From: a virus
Length of the DNA stretch: 30,982 bases
Virus record (IMG/VR): IMGVR_UViG_3300035698_001792
Span: 1 to 30,982 of that record
Direction: 5' to 3' (one strand)
The notes under the pieces were generated by a model. The model was not told the origin of the DNA. It saw only the letters and a program-made list of their open reading frames with translations, and made no database searches. The translations under genes were made by a program, and so were the position numbers. Positions 6,838-13,000 of this stretch are shown here, piece by piece (the stretch's first letter is position 1; each line of letters opens with the position of its first letter).

Positions 6838-7552
6838 TAGGCACCTCTCTCCTGAAATTGTCTACATACCCAGGAAACTTCTCAGCTCCGAAAATGGTTG
6901 ATATCCTAACATACTCTTTCATCTTATCATCATCAGCCCATTTCCAGTTGCACCAAGATATAGCCTCCTTGCATTCTTCAACAGAATAACCGTTGTCAAT
7001 ACGCCCCCTTATCTTAGACCTTAGCGCCTCCGTTCCCTTCTTTACATTACCACCAGTTTTTTCATTGAAGTATAAAATTATTGTATCAATTCCTTCTTCC
7101 ATTTCCTTATCCTTTACCCGTACCTTAACCTTATCCTTTACCTTATCCTTATCCTTTACCCTTGCCTTACCTCCAAGGCTACTCCTTGGAGAGTCCAAGG
7201 CCAAGCCTTCAAATCTATTAAGTAAATCATGATGATGTAATAGTTTAAGATATGAGATACAGGCATTAGACTTGCTACCATTCAATAGGTCAACATGCTG
7301 AAAATTAACGTAATTAACCAAGTACCATTTACGATTAGGCAGTACTTCTATGTTACCATTAGCCCTATCCTTGAAGCCATCCCAATCAACTGAGCTACCT
7401 ATAGAAAAGTCTCCAAGCTCGAAGTCAGGAGTCCACACGCCTACGTTATCACACTTAGTAAGGATGTAAAGCCACGCCGATTTTTCAACCGGCAATAGCT
7501 TACGAAACCAAGGCTTTTCCCATAGGTTCGTGTCTATGAAACGCTTTGACAT
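6830..7552 (-). CDS. Phage replication initiator-like protein
   Basis: A 240-residue protein with the two-part layout of phage replication organisers. The N-terminal ~110 residues (FIDTNLWEKPWFRKLLPVEK...) look like the winged-helix DNA-binding domain of DnaD/replisome-organiser type proteins. The C-terminal ~85 residues (ILYFNEKTGGNVKKG ... RISTIFGAEKFPGYVDNF) match the conserved phage C-terminal domain of Phg_2220_C type. A Lys/Val/Asp-rich linker is encoded by direct DNA repeats that may be the origin. It probably binds the origin and loads a helicase, but no helicase or loader gene is in the window. It overlaps both neighbours. Confidence 0.72.
   Translation of the reverse strand: MSKRFIDTNLWEKPWFRKLLPVEKSAWLYILTKCDNVGVWTPDFELGDFSIGSSVDWDGFKDRANGNIEVLPNRKWYLVNYVNFQHVDLLNGSKSNACISYLKLLHHHDLLNRFEGLALDSPRSSLGGKARVKDKDKVKDKVKVRVKDKEMEEGIDTIILYFNEKTGGNVKKGTEALRSKIRGRIDNGYSVEECKEAISWCNWKWADDDKMKEYVRISTIFGAEKFPGYVDNFRREVPNE
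7105..7200. repeat. Iteron-like repeats and inverted repeats, candidate origin
   Basis: Three perfect copies of CCTTATCCTTTACC on the plus strand (7105-7118, 7129-7142, 7147-7160) have spacings of 24 and 18 bases. They are followed by an inverted repeat CTCCAAGG/CCTTGGAG (7171-7178 and 7184-7191, 5-base spacer) and a second inverted pair CCTTGGA/TCCAAGG (7184-7190 and 7194-7200). All lie inside the linker of the replication gene. Lambda-like phages keep origin iterons inside their initiator gene, so an origin role is a reasonable inference. The alternative is simple codon-level expansion of a charged linker. Confidence 0.5.
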
Positions 7553-7737
7553 TACTTCAAGCCTTTCAGTAACAGTGCATCATCAACCCTGCGCATCTCA
7601 ACTTTCTCTGCTTCCATCATAATTTCGGCAATCTGCTTATTAGACAACATGATATAGCCTACCGGTTGCTCTGTAAGCTGTTTGTATAACGCATCCCAAC
7701 AAGTAGCCTTCACTTCCATCTTTCGCATCTCTGTCAT
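7552..7737 (-). CDS. Hypothetical protein, 61 aa
   Basis: A 61-residue, probably helical protein starting MTEMRKMEVKATCWDALYK. It lies directly upstream of the replication gene, with its stop overlapping that ATG (TAATG). AGGAGAAAAT precedes the start. The tight coupling suggests co-expression with the initiator. I recognise no family. Confidence 0.55.
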   Translation of the reverse strand: MTEMRKMEVKATCWDALYKQLTEQPVGYIMLSNKQIAEIMMEAEKVEMRRVDDALLLKGLK

Positions 7738-7749
7738 ATTTTCTCCTCG

Positions 7750-8193
7750 TCAAGTTCCAGACTCATCAGACCTGAACCTAAATGATTGCACAGTCTCAGC
7801 CCATATTGTGAAGTGCTGCTTCAAGCCTACTCTTTTGTAATTCTTACGATTGCTTACCATTTTCACACCCTTCTTTTTTGCATAGTACTTCACGGTGGTA
7901 GACGATACGCCGTACTTTCTGCCGATAGCTTCAGTGTTGATACCAATTCTTACATCATTAAGCATGTTAGCTATTCTGGCAAGGTCCATTTTGCCCTGCG
8001 GACCAACGCGCCTATCTATTTGCTTCATCTCGCGGCAACCAAACTTACACCACCGCGCAGTATCGATACACAACCAAACAGGCTGTACGTATCCCATGTT
8101 AATGTCAAAGTCAATCTCAGTATGCCCGTAGTTGATAATTGGTGACGAGTCGTCGCAAGCATTGCCTAATATTCTACGCCAGTCTTTTGTCAT
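7750..8193 (-). CDS. HTH-containing DNA-binding protein
   Basis: A 147-residue protein whose second half contains a clear helix-turn-helix, EAIGRKYGVSSTTVKYYAKKKG (about residues 88-109), followed by a very basic KMVSNRKNYKRVGLKQH stretch. This resembles homeodomain-like or recombinase-type HTH segments. The N-terminal half has CIDTARWCKFGC cysteines and no recognised domain. The gene overlaps the HNH gene at its start. It probably binds DNA; whether it is a regulator or a replication accessory cannot be told. Confidence 0.65.
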   Translation of the reverse strand: MTKDWRRILGNACDDSSPIINYGHTEIDFDINMGYVQPVWLCIDTARWCKFGCREMKQIDRRVGPQGKMDLARIANMLNDVRIGINTEAIGRKYGVSSTTVKYYAKKKGVKMVSNRKNYKRVGLKQHFTIWAETVQSFRFRSDESGT

Positions 8194-8417
8194 ATTCGCT
8201 TACCCTGTCTTGTCCTGGCGTAGATTATAGTCTCGGCAAGCTCGTGATTATTCTTGCAAAACGTGCGCCAACCATGGTCATGGAACTCGCGGTGATGCAG
8301 AAAGCACAAGTCAAGCATGTTGTACTCATCGTCTACGCCACCCGCGCCTTTGCTGACTATGTGATGTCTACCGCCCTTGACTTCGTTGGGGCAGCCGGAA
8401 ACTTTACATTGTGTCAT
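8190..8417 (-). CDS. HNH endonuclease-like protein
   Basis: A 75-residue protein with the compact HNH/treble-clef pattern: CKVSGC, then RHHIVSKGAGG, then LDLCFLHHREFHDHG. The paired CxxxxC and CxxH-type residues would hold structural zinc, and the HH...N...H residues the catalytic metal. Proteins of this size often sit in lambdoid-like nin regions beside recombination genes; they could resolve DNA intermediates or nick DNA. It is bracketed by ATGA overlaps on both sides. Confidence 0.8.
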   Translation of the reverse strand: MTQCKVSGCPNEVKGGRHHIVSKGAGGVDDEYNMLDLCFLHHREFHDHGWRTFCKNNHELAETIIYARTRQGKRI

Positions 8418-9199
8418 TCGAATAGTACCGTTTGGTCTGTCTCTTCATTCCCCTCTACTCCCAGCCACCACCAAAAAAACTCTTCGCCGCTTGCCCATCT
8501 GTCCACGCTGGTACTGCCGTCTTTTTTGGGTTTGCTCTTACGGTCTGCCCACAGTAGTTCGAAATGCTTGATGAATGCCTTGGTCATGCGCGGGTATCTC
8601 TTCGCCTGCTTCAACCGTTCCTTGCTTCCGGCGTTGGGACAGAATAGGCATCCTATCCGTTTCCAGCCTTCGTCGTAAAGTGAGCAGTACGGCAGTTCCC
8701 TTTCCTTGATGAATTCCCAAACATCATCATCTGACCAGTTTATAATTGGGTTGATGAATATTTTCCCTGAATCTTTATAGCACGGCTCGATAGCTCTACG
8801 GCCTGCACGTTTGGCCGATTCTGCTGCGCGGATGCCCGTGATAACTCGCCGACCAGCGCCGCCATTCTCTTTATACAGCGCGCAGCACCACCGAGCTTGA
8901 CGTAGCGGTGCGCCCTGAATAACAAGTTGTTTGAGTAGTGGCCTTTCGGGATGATCAAAGGTTACGTCTTTGTGGTGCTGCTTGATAAACCGTACCAATT
9001 CGGGCGGGTCAATAGTGGTAACCGAATAATGCGCGTCGTATTTCACGCCCGCCATACGCGCCAACTCTTTGATGCAGATAGAATCCTTGCCTCCGCTGAA
9101 CGCGAGGTAATATCCTTCTGGCGGTTCATGATCTTTCAAGAATTGCACCGACTCAGCCACCTTGTCTATCACGCCGAACAGCCCATCTTCTCTAATCAC
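8414..9199 (-). CDS. PAPS reductase family (PP-loop) phage enzyme
   Basis: A 261-residue member of the phosphoadenosine-phosphosulfate reductase-like superfamily. The nucleotide-binding PP-loop SGGKDS is at residues 35-40. Downstream, the cysteines in WCCALYKENG, EPCYKDSG and GCLFCPNAGSKERL could bind an iron-sulfur cluster, as in DndC-like or tRNA-thiolating relatives. The GTG at 9199 is preferred: GGGGG is six to seven bases upstream, and it gives the usual start (MIREDGLFGVIDKV). The frame is open to a TTG at 9268 but would then run through the small membrane-protein gene. The substrate in phages is unknown; sulfur metabolism or DNA/RNA modification are the main options. Confidence 0.85.
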   Translation of the reverse strand: MIREDGLFGVIDKVAESVQFLKDHEPPEGYYLAFSGGKDSICIKELARMAGVKYDAHYSVTTIDPPELVRFIKQHHKDVTFDHPERPLLKQLVIQGAPLRQARWCCALYKENGGAGRRVITGIRAAESAKRAGRRAIEPCYKDSGKIFINPIINWSDDDVWEFIKERELPYCSLYDEGWKRIGCLFCPNAGSKERLKQAKRYPRMTKAFIKHFELLWADRKSKPKKDGSTSVDRWASGEEFFWWWLGVEGNEETDQTVLFE

Positions 9200-9350
9200 G
9201 ATTATCCCCCATTCGCTTAAGTACCTTTGCGATATGTTTACCATGACATGCCGTATCGATTGCGTCAAGTACTGCGATGCCTGTACAGAATAGCACCATG
9301 CCGGTAATCATGAAAAGTGGTATGCCGATTATTGCTAGGATGATGTTCAT
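9192..9350 (-). CDS. Small membrane protein, 52 aa
   Basis: A 52-residue frame starting MNIILAIIGIPLFMITGMVL. It has one hydrophobic segment over about residues 2-28 and a basic, hydrophilic tail (HGKHIAKVLKRMGDNRD). The stop overlaps the GTG of the PAPS-reductase-like gene, and the start lies at the end of the preceding gene. That coupling and the clean membrane segment support a real gene. The function is unknown. Confidence 0.55.
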   Translation of the reverse strand: MNIILAIIGIPLFMITGMVLFCTGIAVLDAIDTACHGKHIAKVLKRMGDNRD

Positions 9351-9553
9351 ATCTCTGTCCGTAGTCTCAATGCTATACGCTCAATATTCTTTCGTTCGTC
9401 AAGAAACGAAATATCATCATAAGCCAAAGGATACCCTCCGTCGAGCCTAACAATATTGGCGGCCTTCATAGCCTCAACGCCAATCATAAAGGCATTCATA
9501 TCGGCAACGAGCGCATACATTTCGGCTTGCATCCTAACCTCTGCTTCATTCAT
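9347..9553 (-). CDS. Hypothetical protein, 68-70 aa
   Basis: A Met- and Ala-rich helical protein. Three consecutive ATGs (9559, 9556, 9553) follow AAAGGAGT; the third gives the best spacing and yields MNEAEVRMQAEMYALVADMN. The second half contains DGGYPLAYDDISFLDERKNI and a basic end. No family is recognised. It overlaps the small membrane-protein gene downstream by a few bases. Confidence 0.5.
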   Translation of the reverse strand: MNEAEVRMQAEMYALVADMNAFMIGVEAMKAANIVRLDGGYPLAYDDISFLDERKNIERIALRLRTEI

Positions 9554-9555
9554 CA

Positions 9556-9714
9556 TCATACTCCTTTAGATGTTTTATCTCGCAATATCAACTCTTCGAT
9601 AGTGACGCGCTTCCTGTGAGACAGTCTATACAATGCTCTAAGTTTCATCAAGTCGATAAATGTCATATCAACCTTTACTTTCACTACCATTTCACACGTT
9701 CCAATTGATGCCAT
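9556..9714 (-). CDS. Small protein, 52 aa
   Basis: This frame fills the space between the basic 65-residue gene and the 68-residue gene. Starting at ATG 9714 it reads MASIGTCEMVVKVKVDMTF and ends LRDKTSKGV. The strand-helix-helix pattern, with a basic LYRLSHRKRV stretch, could fit a small ribbon-helix-helix-like DNA binder, but this is a guess. Its last codons (AAAGGAGTA) supply the next ribosome binding site. It starts three bases after the previous stop. Confidence 0.5.
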   Translation of the reverse strand: MASIGTCEMVVKVKVDMTFIDLMKLRALYRLSHRKRVTIEELILRDKTSKGV

Positions 9715-9717
9715 TAT

Positions 9718-9915
9718 TCATATTCCCCAGATAGATTGACATTCAGAAAACTTGCTACCACCCGACACCCCACGCGGTTTGCCTCTCTCGCCCTTGCGAA
9801 GTATCATTTCTCTATAGGATGAATAGCCGTGGATAACATTGCCCACAGTACTACCGTTCGACTTGTGCGCCTTCCTGCTTTTGGCATTACGTTTAGCGCG
9901 TGATTGTCTACTCAT
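9718..9915 (-). CDS. Highly basic small protein, 65 aa
   Basis: From ATG 9915 this protein starts MSRQSRAKRNAKSRKAHKSN and continues with a Gly/Ser/Arg-rich tail. The N-terminal third is strongly basic. The start overlaps the end of the NinB-like gene and uses its GGGGGGTGG as a ribosome binding site; an upstream start at 9963 is possible but less well placed. It could bind nucleic acid non-specifically. No family is recognised. Confidence 0.5.
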   Translation of the reverse strand: MSRQSRAKRNAKSRKAHKSNGSTVGNVIHGYSSYREMILRKGERGKPRGVSGGSKFSECQSIWGI

Positions 9916-10408
9916 CACCACCCCCCTTTTTTCTACCCTCAATACTCTTATAAGGTTTACCATCTTCGTCGTATTCTGTCAACCAAAAACCGTGCTTGTC
10001 GGCGAATAAGTTTATCATCTTTGTGATCTTGCTTGCATCTTCCATACTCGCATACTTGAGCGGTAACGGTTCCTCAACGCCGTCAATGTCATTGAAGTAG
10101 GTACGATAGCCAAGCTCAACCGCCATACGCTTCATTGCCGACTTGACATCATCCATCGAGTATTCCTTACCGCCAACGCTTAACTGTATAGCTATGTCGC
10201 TACAATGCCCATGTATCCTACTATTTATTGAACGCTTGCCGGTACTCTTCGGTCTCTTCGGCCTGTCTATTTTAAGATACAAGTTAAAGTTGCGATTCTT
10301 ACGCATTGACTCAAGTAGCACGGTCCACGCATCAATGGCGTACTTTGGTATGGTAACACTAAAACCTATAGGGCCAATTTCTACGGGTACGGCGGGTAGT
10401 TCAATCAT
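9908..10408 (-). CDS. NinB-like recombination-associated protein (tentative)
   Basis: A 166-residue protein with a positively charged middle (KIDRPKRPKSTGKRSINSRIHGHC) and a helical second half ending in a C-terminal KITKMINLFADKHGFWLTEYD helix. The layout of a basic beta-rich N-terminus followed by a short helical region resembles NinB/Orf and YqaN-like phage proteins, which help load or regulate single-strand annealing. It sits two genes after the Rad52-like candidate, which fits. The assignment is from layout and context, not a motif I can prove. Confidence 0.4.
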   Translation of the reverse strand: MIELPAVPVEIGPIGFSVTIPKYAIDAWTVLLESMRKNRNFNLYLKIDRPKRPKSTGKRSINSRIHGHCSDIAIQLSVGGKEYSMDDVKSAMKRMAVELGYRTYFNDIDGVEEPLPLKYASMEDASKITKMINLFADKHGFWLTEYDEDGKPYKSIEGRKKGGGDE

Positions 10409-10580
10409 CTTTTAACCCAATGTTTAACGGCTTGGTTATTACCATGGGCTGACCATATCCACCGCCCTCAATGAACTCAATCACTTCCGCCTCGGTGTCA
10501 AATCCCCTAGGTGCCCATCCCTCGGAATAGTAATCGACCCATACTATGTATGTCTTTTTAACGGCCTCTTCTTTGCCCAT
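10401..10580 (-). CDS. Small protein, 59 aa
   Basis: A 59-residue frame between the annealing-protein candidate and the NinB-like gene. It begins at ATG 10580, one base after the preceding stop, and reads MGKEEAVKKTYIVWVDYYSE. It ends PLNIGLKDD with a stop that overlaps the next start. A beta-alpha pattern (YIVWVDYYS, then AEVIEFIEGG) suggests a small compact domain. Codon-like composition and tight spacing on both sides support it; no family is recognised. Confidence 0.55.
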   Translation of the reverse strand: MGKEEAVKKTYIVWVDYYSEGWAPRGFDTEAEVIEFIEGGGYGQPMVITKPLNIGLKDD

Positions 10581-10581
10581 C

Positions 10582-11463
10582 TTAAAATATATCCAGTTCG
10601 CTATCAGTGTTAGCTTTTGCGCCTTTCTTTAACGCCTTCGCGGGATCAGGTACACTATCCGCCGTTTCTTGTACATGAGTTTTCGACGTGTCCAATTCGC
10701 TCGCCTTTTTCATACCATCGAAAGTATCATTCATGTTGATCTTGGTCTCCTTGTTGCGGTCTTTTTTGAGTTCTTTCTTCAGACCATCGAACACAACGTC
10801 AAGCCCTGAAGCATCGTTTTCAGCAACGGCAAAGTCAACCTCGGCGGTAATCTCAATTACATAGTCATCTGATATCATGCCCTGGTTATCTTCAAGAAGC
10901 TGAAATATCTCACGGCGCTTATCCTCACAATCAACAGGGTCTATCAAAGTAGCTTCTGGCATAGTGTCAAGCTCAACCTCATCGACAACGCCTAATCCGC
11001 ATATGGAAAGGGTGGCGCGGCGCTTGGCTTTGGTTTCAGCGCGCATCATGACGTTAGCTAATTCCTTACCGCTCGAACCTTTCGTTGTCACGGCACCGGT
11101 GCCCACGTCTGTACGGCCAGTCTTATCTTGTACTTTGACCTTGACCATATAGATATCGCCTACCTGACTATCGATAGATTCAACCACAGATACACCTTGC
11201 ACCTTTCTCAACTGTTCAGTGCATGATCTATTTGCGTACAGCGTTATCTTGCCGTCTTGCTTGATGTAATCAAATGGGCGGGTAACGGGATTAAGTCCAA
11301 GGACTTCACAGAATGATTTGTAATACTGTACTTTTTGGCGCGGGTGAAGACTCGACAAATCCCCGTTCAATACTATCTTTGCGATGACAGCATCTTGATC
11401 TTGCGGTCCTTCCGGTGCGATAATCTCAGTCAGTTTTTCAGGTTCGGTTGTTTGATCGCTCAT
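10582..11463 (-). CDS. Candidate Rad52-like single-strand annealing protein
   Basis: A 293-residue protein. Residues about 45-165 have the feel of Rad52/Sak-type annealing folds: YYKSFCEVLGLNPVTRPFDY, then a beta region KITLYANRS...VKVKVQDKTGRTDVGTGAV, then the helical MRAETKAKRRATLSICGLG (about 140-158). That end recalls the KR-rich helix of Rad52 relatives. The last ~110 residues are acidic/basic low-complexity and end DSELDIF, like the acidic tips that recruit partner proteins in single-strand-binding proteins. Nearby NinB-like, HNH and replication genes fit a recombination module. This is a conserved phage family; the annealing role is inferred. Confidence 0.5.
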   Translation of the reverse strand: MSDQTTEPEKLTEIIAPEGPQDQDAVIAKIVLNGDLSSLHPRQKVQYYKSFCEVLGLNPVTRPFDYIKQDGKITLYANRSCTEQLRKVQGVSVVESIDSQVGDIYMVKVKVQDKTGRTDVGTGAVTTKGSSGKELANVMMRAETKAKRRATLSICGLGVVDEVELDTMPEATLIDPVDCEDKRREIFQLLEDNQGMISDDYVIEITAEVDFAVAENDASGLDVVFDGLKKELKKDRNKETKINMNDTFDGMKKASELDTSKTHVQETADSVPDPAKALKKGAKANTDSELDIF

Positions 11464-11693
11464 GGTTTTACCTCTGTCTGTTCGGCGGTAAAGAACTGTT
11501 GACTCTTTCCGCTAACCGGCTCCGCGGTATTCCACTTGAAACCATGCGTCCTGCCAAGAGATGCCCACGCGGTATCCGCGTTCTCTTGTGGTGACCTTGG
11601 CGGGCTATTGCCAACAATCATGTATGGCACCGGCTTACACGCATCAAGCAACGTATTTAATTCTTCCGTGGTAATTTCATATTCCTTTCTCAT
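11460..11693 (-). CDS. Conserved phage protein, 77 aa
   Basis: A short, widely conserved phage protein recognisable by its EYEITTEELNTLLDACKPVPY start, a central SPPRSPQENADTAWASLG and an RFFTAEP-like ending (here QQFFTAEQTEVKP). Members sit in early or replication modules; the role is unknown. ATGA overlaps join it to both neighbours, directly before the annealing-protein candidate. Confidence 0.65.
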   Translation of the reverse strand: MRKEYEITTEELNTLLDACKPVPYMIVGNSPPRSPQENADTAWASLGRTHGFKWNTAEPVSGKSQQFFTAEQTEVKP

Positions 11694-11938
11694 AAATCCC
11701 TCCTCTCGTAATCCTCAATAATCGCCTCGGTAATCGCGCCTTGCAACTGCTCAGTCAAACTATCCCACACGTCAAGGCATGACTCGCCGATAGTGACATG
11801 GCACTTATCGATACCTTCGCTATTGCGATTGTACTTGTACTCGATGAAAAGGTCAACAGGTATTTGAGTCATCCCGTCGTATATTTCTTTGTATGGCATA
11901 TTTGCAAGCCGGTGCGCCAAGTCTTCCATGTCAGTCAC
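11690..11938 (-). CDS. Hypothetical acidic protein, 82 aa
   Basis: An acidic, likely alpha/beta protein beginning at GTG 11938 (or ATG 11929). It contains IPVDLFIEYKYNRNSEGIDK, consistent with a beta hairpin, followed by amphipathic helices (LDVWDSLTEQLQGAITEAII). Coupled overlaps at both ends place it firmly in the operon. No family is recognised. Confidence 0.5.
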   Translation of the reverse strand: MTDMEDLAHRLANMPYKEIYDGMTQIPVDLFIEYKYNRNSEGIDKCHVTIGESCLDVWDSLTEQLQGAITEAIIEDYERRDL

Positions 11939-12119
11939 GTAGAATGCCCCGCTCTTCCAGCTCTTTTACAAGTGCATTAAATGGCTCCCGGGTAAACTCA
12001 CTCCTACCTTTGCCGAGATAATCACACAACTCAACCGCCTCATGCTCTGTTTCAATTACAACCTCGATCACGATAGGTTTAAACGTTTCACAGCTCACAT
12101 TCAGTACTGTTGCCTTCAT
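11931..12119 (-). CDS. Hypothetical protein, 62 aa
   Basis: Starts MKATVLNVSCETFKPIVIEV. It shows a beta-beta-alpha pattern, with a C-terminal helix containing NALVKELEERGIL. The ATG overlaps the TGA of the basic protein upstream (ATGA). Its size and pattern resemble many small phage early proteins; no function is assigned. Confidence 0.5.
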   Translation of the reverse strand: MKATVLNVSCETFKPIVIEVVIETEHEAVELCDYLGKGRSEFTREPFNALVKELEERGILRD

Positions 12120-12298
12120 CTACCACACCTCCCATCCCTCGCCTTTATTTCTAACCGGTACGCCTTGCGGTGATACTTGGCTGACATATCACGATACTTC
12201 TCGTTGCCGGTATCTTGCAGATTGCGCTCTGCTTTTCGTTGCCGGTTCCACATTCTATGCGCTCTCCTGCTTCTCGATCTGTAAATCAATCCTCGCAT
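12116..12298 (-). CDS. Very basic small protein, 60 aa
   Basis: From ATG 12298 the product starts MRGLIYRSRSRRAHRMWNRQ and is about one third Arg and Lys throughout. The frame is open further upstream, but 12298 is chosen because GGAG lies eight bases before it and it overlaps the preceding gene by 13 bases. It is likely to bind RNA or DNA non-specifically; no family is recognised. Confidence 0.5.
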   Translation of the reverse strand: MRGLIYRSRSRRAHRMWNRQRKAERNLQDTGNEKYRDMSAKYHRKAYRLEIKARDGRCGR

Positions 12299-12564
12299 GT
12301 CGCTTCTCCTTTGGGTAATAGTGATTTGAGATAATCGAGTTCGTCTTGTGCAAGTTCTGAAGCATCCACGCTGTCGGGGTCCCAATTATCGTACGGGGTG
12401 GCGTTGCACTGTATAAGGCCGGTGTCTCGCCGGATAGGACACGCCCTACAGTCATTGTTCCAATATAGCCTGCACAATGGACACGACTCCTCGGAATCAC
12501 CATTGACAATTCCCTCCCACTTCTTAATGCTCGCCTTCAACCCCTTCAATGCTCGCCTAGTCAT
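12286..12564 (-). CDS. Cysteine-rich phage protein, 92 aa
   Basis: A helical N-terminus (RRALKGLKASIKKWEGI) is followed by a cysteine cluster, SCPLCRLYWNNDCRACPI and one further Cys. An acidic helix (ASELAQDELDYLKSLLP) closes the protein. The CPLC...CRACP arrangement is frequent in small phage proteins and suggests one zinc site. The function is unknown. It overlaps neighbours at both ends. Confidence 0.6.
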   Translation of the reverse strand: MTRRALKGLKASIKKWEGIVNGDSEESCPLCRLYWNNDCRACPIRRDTGLIQCNATPYDNWDPDSVDASELAQDELDYLKSLLPKGEATCED

Positions 12565-12745
12565 TGGCTTCTCCTATTTCAGTAGTACGGTAAAAACCGC
12601 CTTTCTCAAACGCATCTTCTATTCGCGATTCGGGAATCTCGTATACCCACGACTCAACCCACTTGCCATTAACGGTCTCGCACAGGTACACCCGCTCTTG
12701 CTTGGCGTAACCTCTCAGCTTGTGGAATGACTTAACGTGTGGCAT
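12557..12745 (-). CDS. Hypothetical protein, 62 aa
   Basis: Begins MPHVKSFHKLRGYAKQERVY and appears to be a small beta-sheet protein (VYLCETVNGKWVESWVYEIP) with an acidic end. It overlaps the zinc-ribbon gene by 14 bases at its start and the cysteine-rich gene at its stop. No family is recognised. Confidence 0.5.
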   Translation of the reverse strand: MPHVKSFHKLRGYAKQERVYLCETVNGKWVESWVYEIPESRIEDAFEKGGFYRTTEIGEAND

Positions 12746-12935
12746 TGCTTTTCTTCGCCGCTGTCCACTTTACGACAAACACAGAACCGCAGGCACATTT
12801 TTCTACCGATGATTCAATGGCCCCTAATTCATAATGATACCCGCGCCCACAATCGGGGCATTCCCACCGTTCGTATTCATCGAGACTTCCATTACCGAAA
12901 GACCTACTACGTTTCATAGCTGTTATCGTTCTCAT
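12732..12935 (-). CDS. Zinc-ribbon small protein, 67 aa
   Basis: Contains a four-cysteine ribbon: WECPDCGRGYHYE and, after about 20 residues, KCACGSVFVV. Basic ends flank it (MKRSRSF and AKKSNATR). The ATG at 12935 is favoured over a second at 12917 because GGAGG is six bases upstream and the stop of the 22-residue membrane-peptide gene overlaps it. Probably a nucleic-acid-binding ribbon. Confidence 0.6.
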   Translation of the reverse strand: MRTITAMKRSRSFGNGSLDEYERWECPDCGRGYHYELGAIESSVEKCACGSVFVVKWTAAKKSNATR

Positions 12936-13000
12936 CTTCCACCTCCATATACTAACACCATACCGGATAAGGCTAAAATTAGCAAGCAGATAATTGTCAT
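12932..13000 (-). CDS. 22-residue membrane micropeptide
   Basis: Starting at ATG 13000 this frame encodes MTIICLLILALSGMVL and then a short Gly/Arg-containing end, a single hydrophobic segment. The start overlaps the TGA of the C5 methyltransferase (ATGA), and its own TGA overlaps the ATG of the zinc-ribbon gene (ATGA). Its final codons, GGAGGTGGAAGA, are the ribosome binding site of that gene. The space between the two larger genes is exactly occupied. Translation is likely from context; the function is unknown, and it may serve only as a coupling leader. Confidence 0.5.
   Translation of the reverse strand: MTIICLLILALSGMVLVYGGGR

Noticed and set aside
7105-7160. CRISPR array
   Set aside because: The repeats are 14 bases with 4-10-base spacing inside a coding frame, far too short for repeats and spacers.
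12116-12385. An 89-aa form of the basic protein starting at 12385
   Set aside because: The extension is over the cysteine-rich gene, and a better ribosome site lies before ATG 12298.
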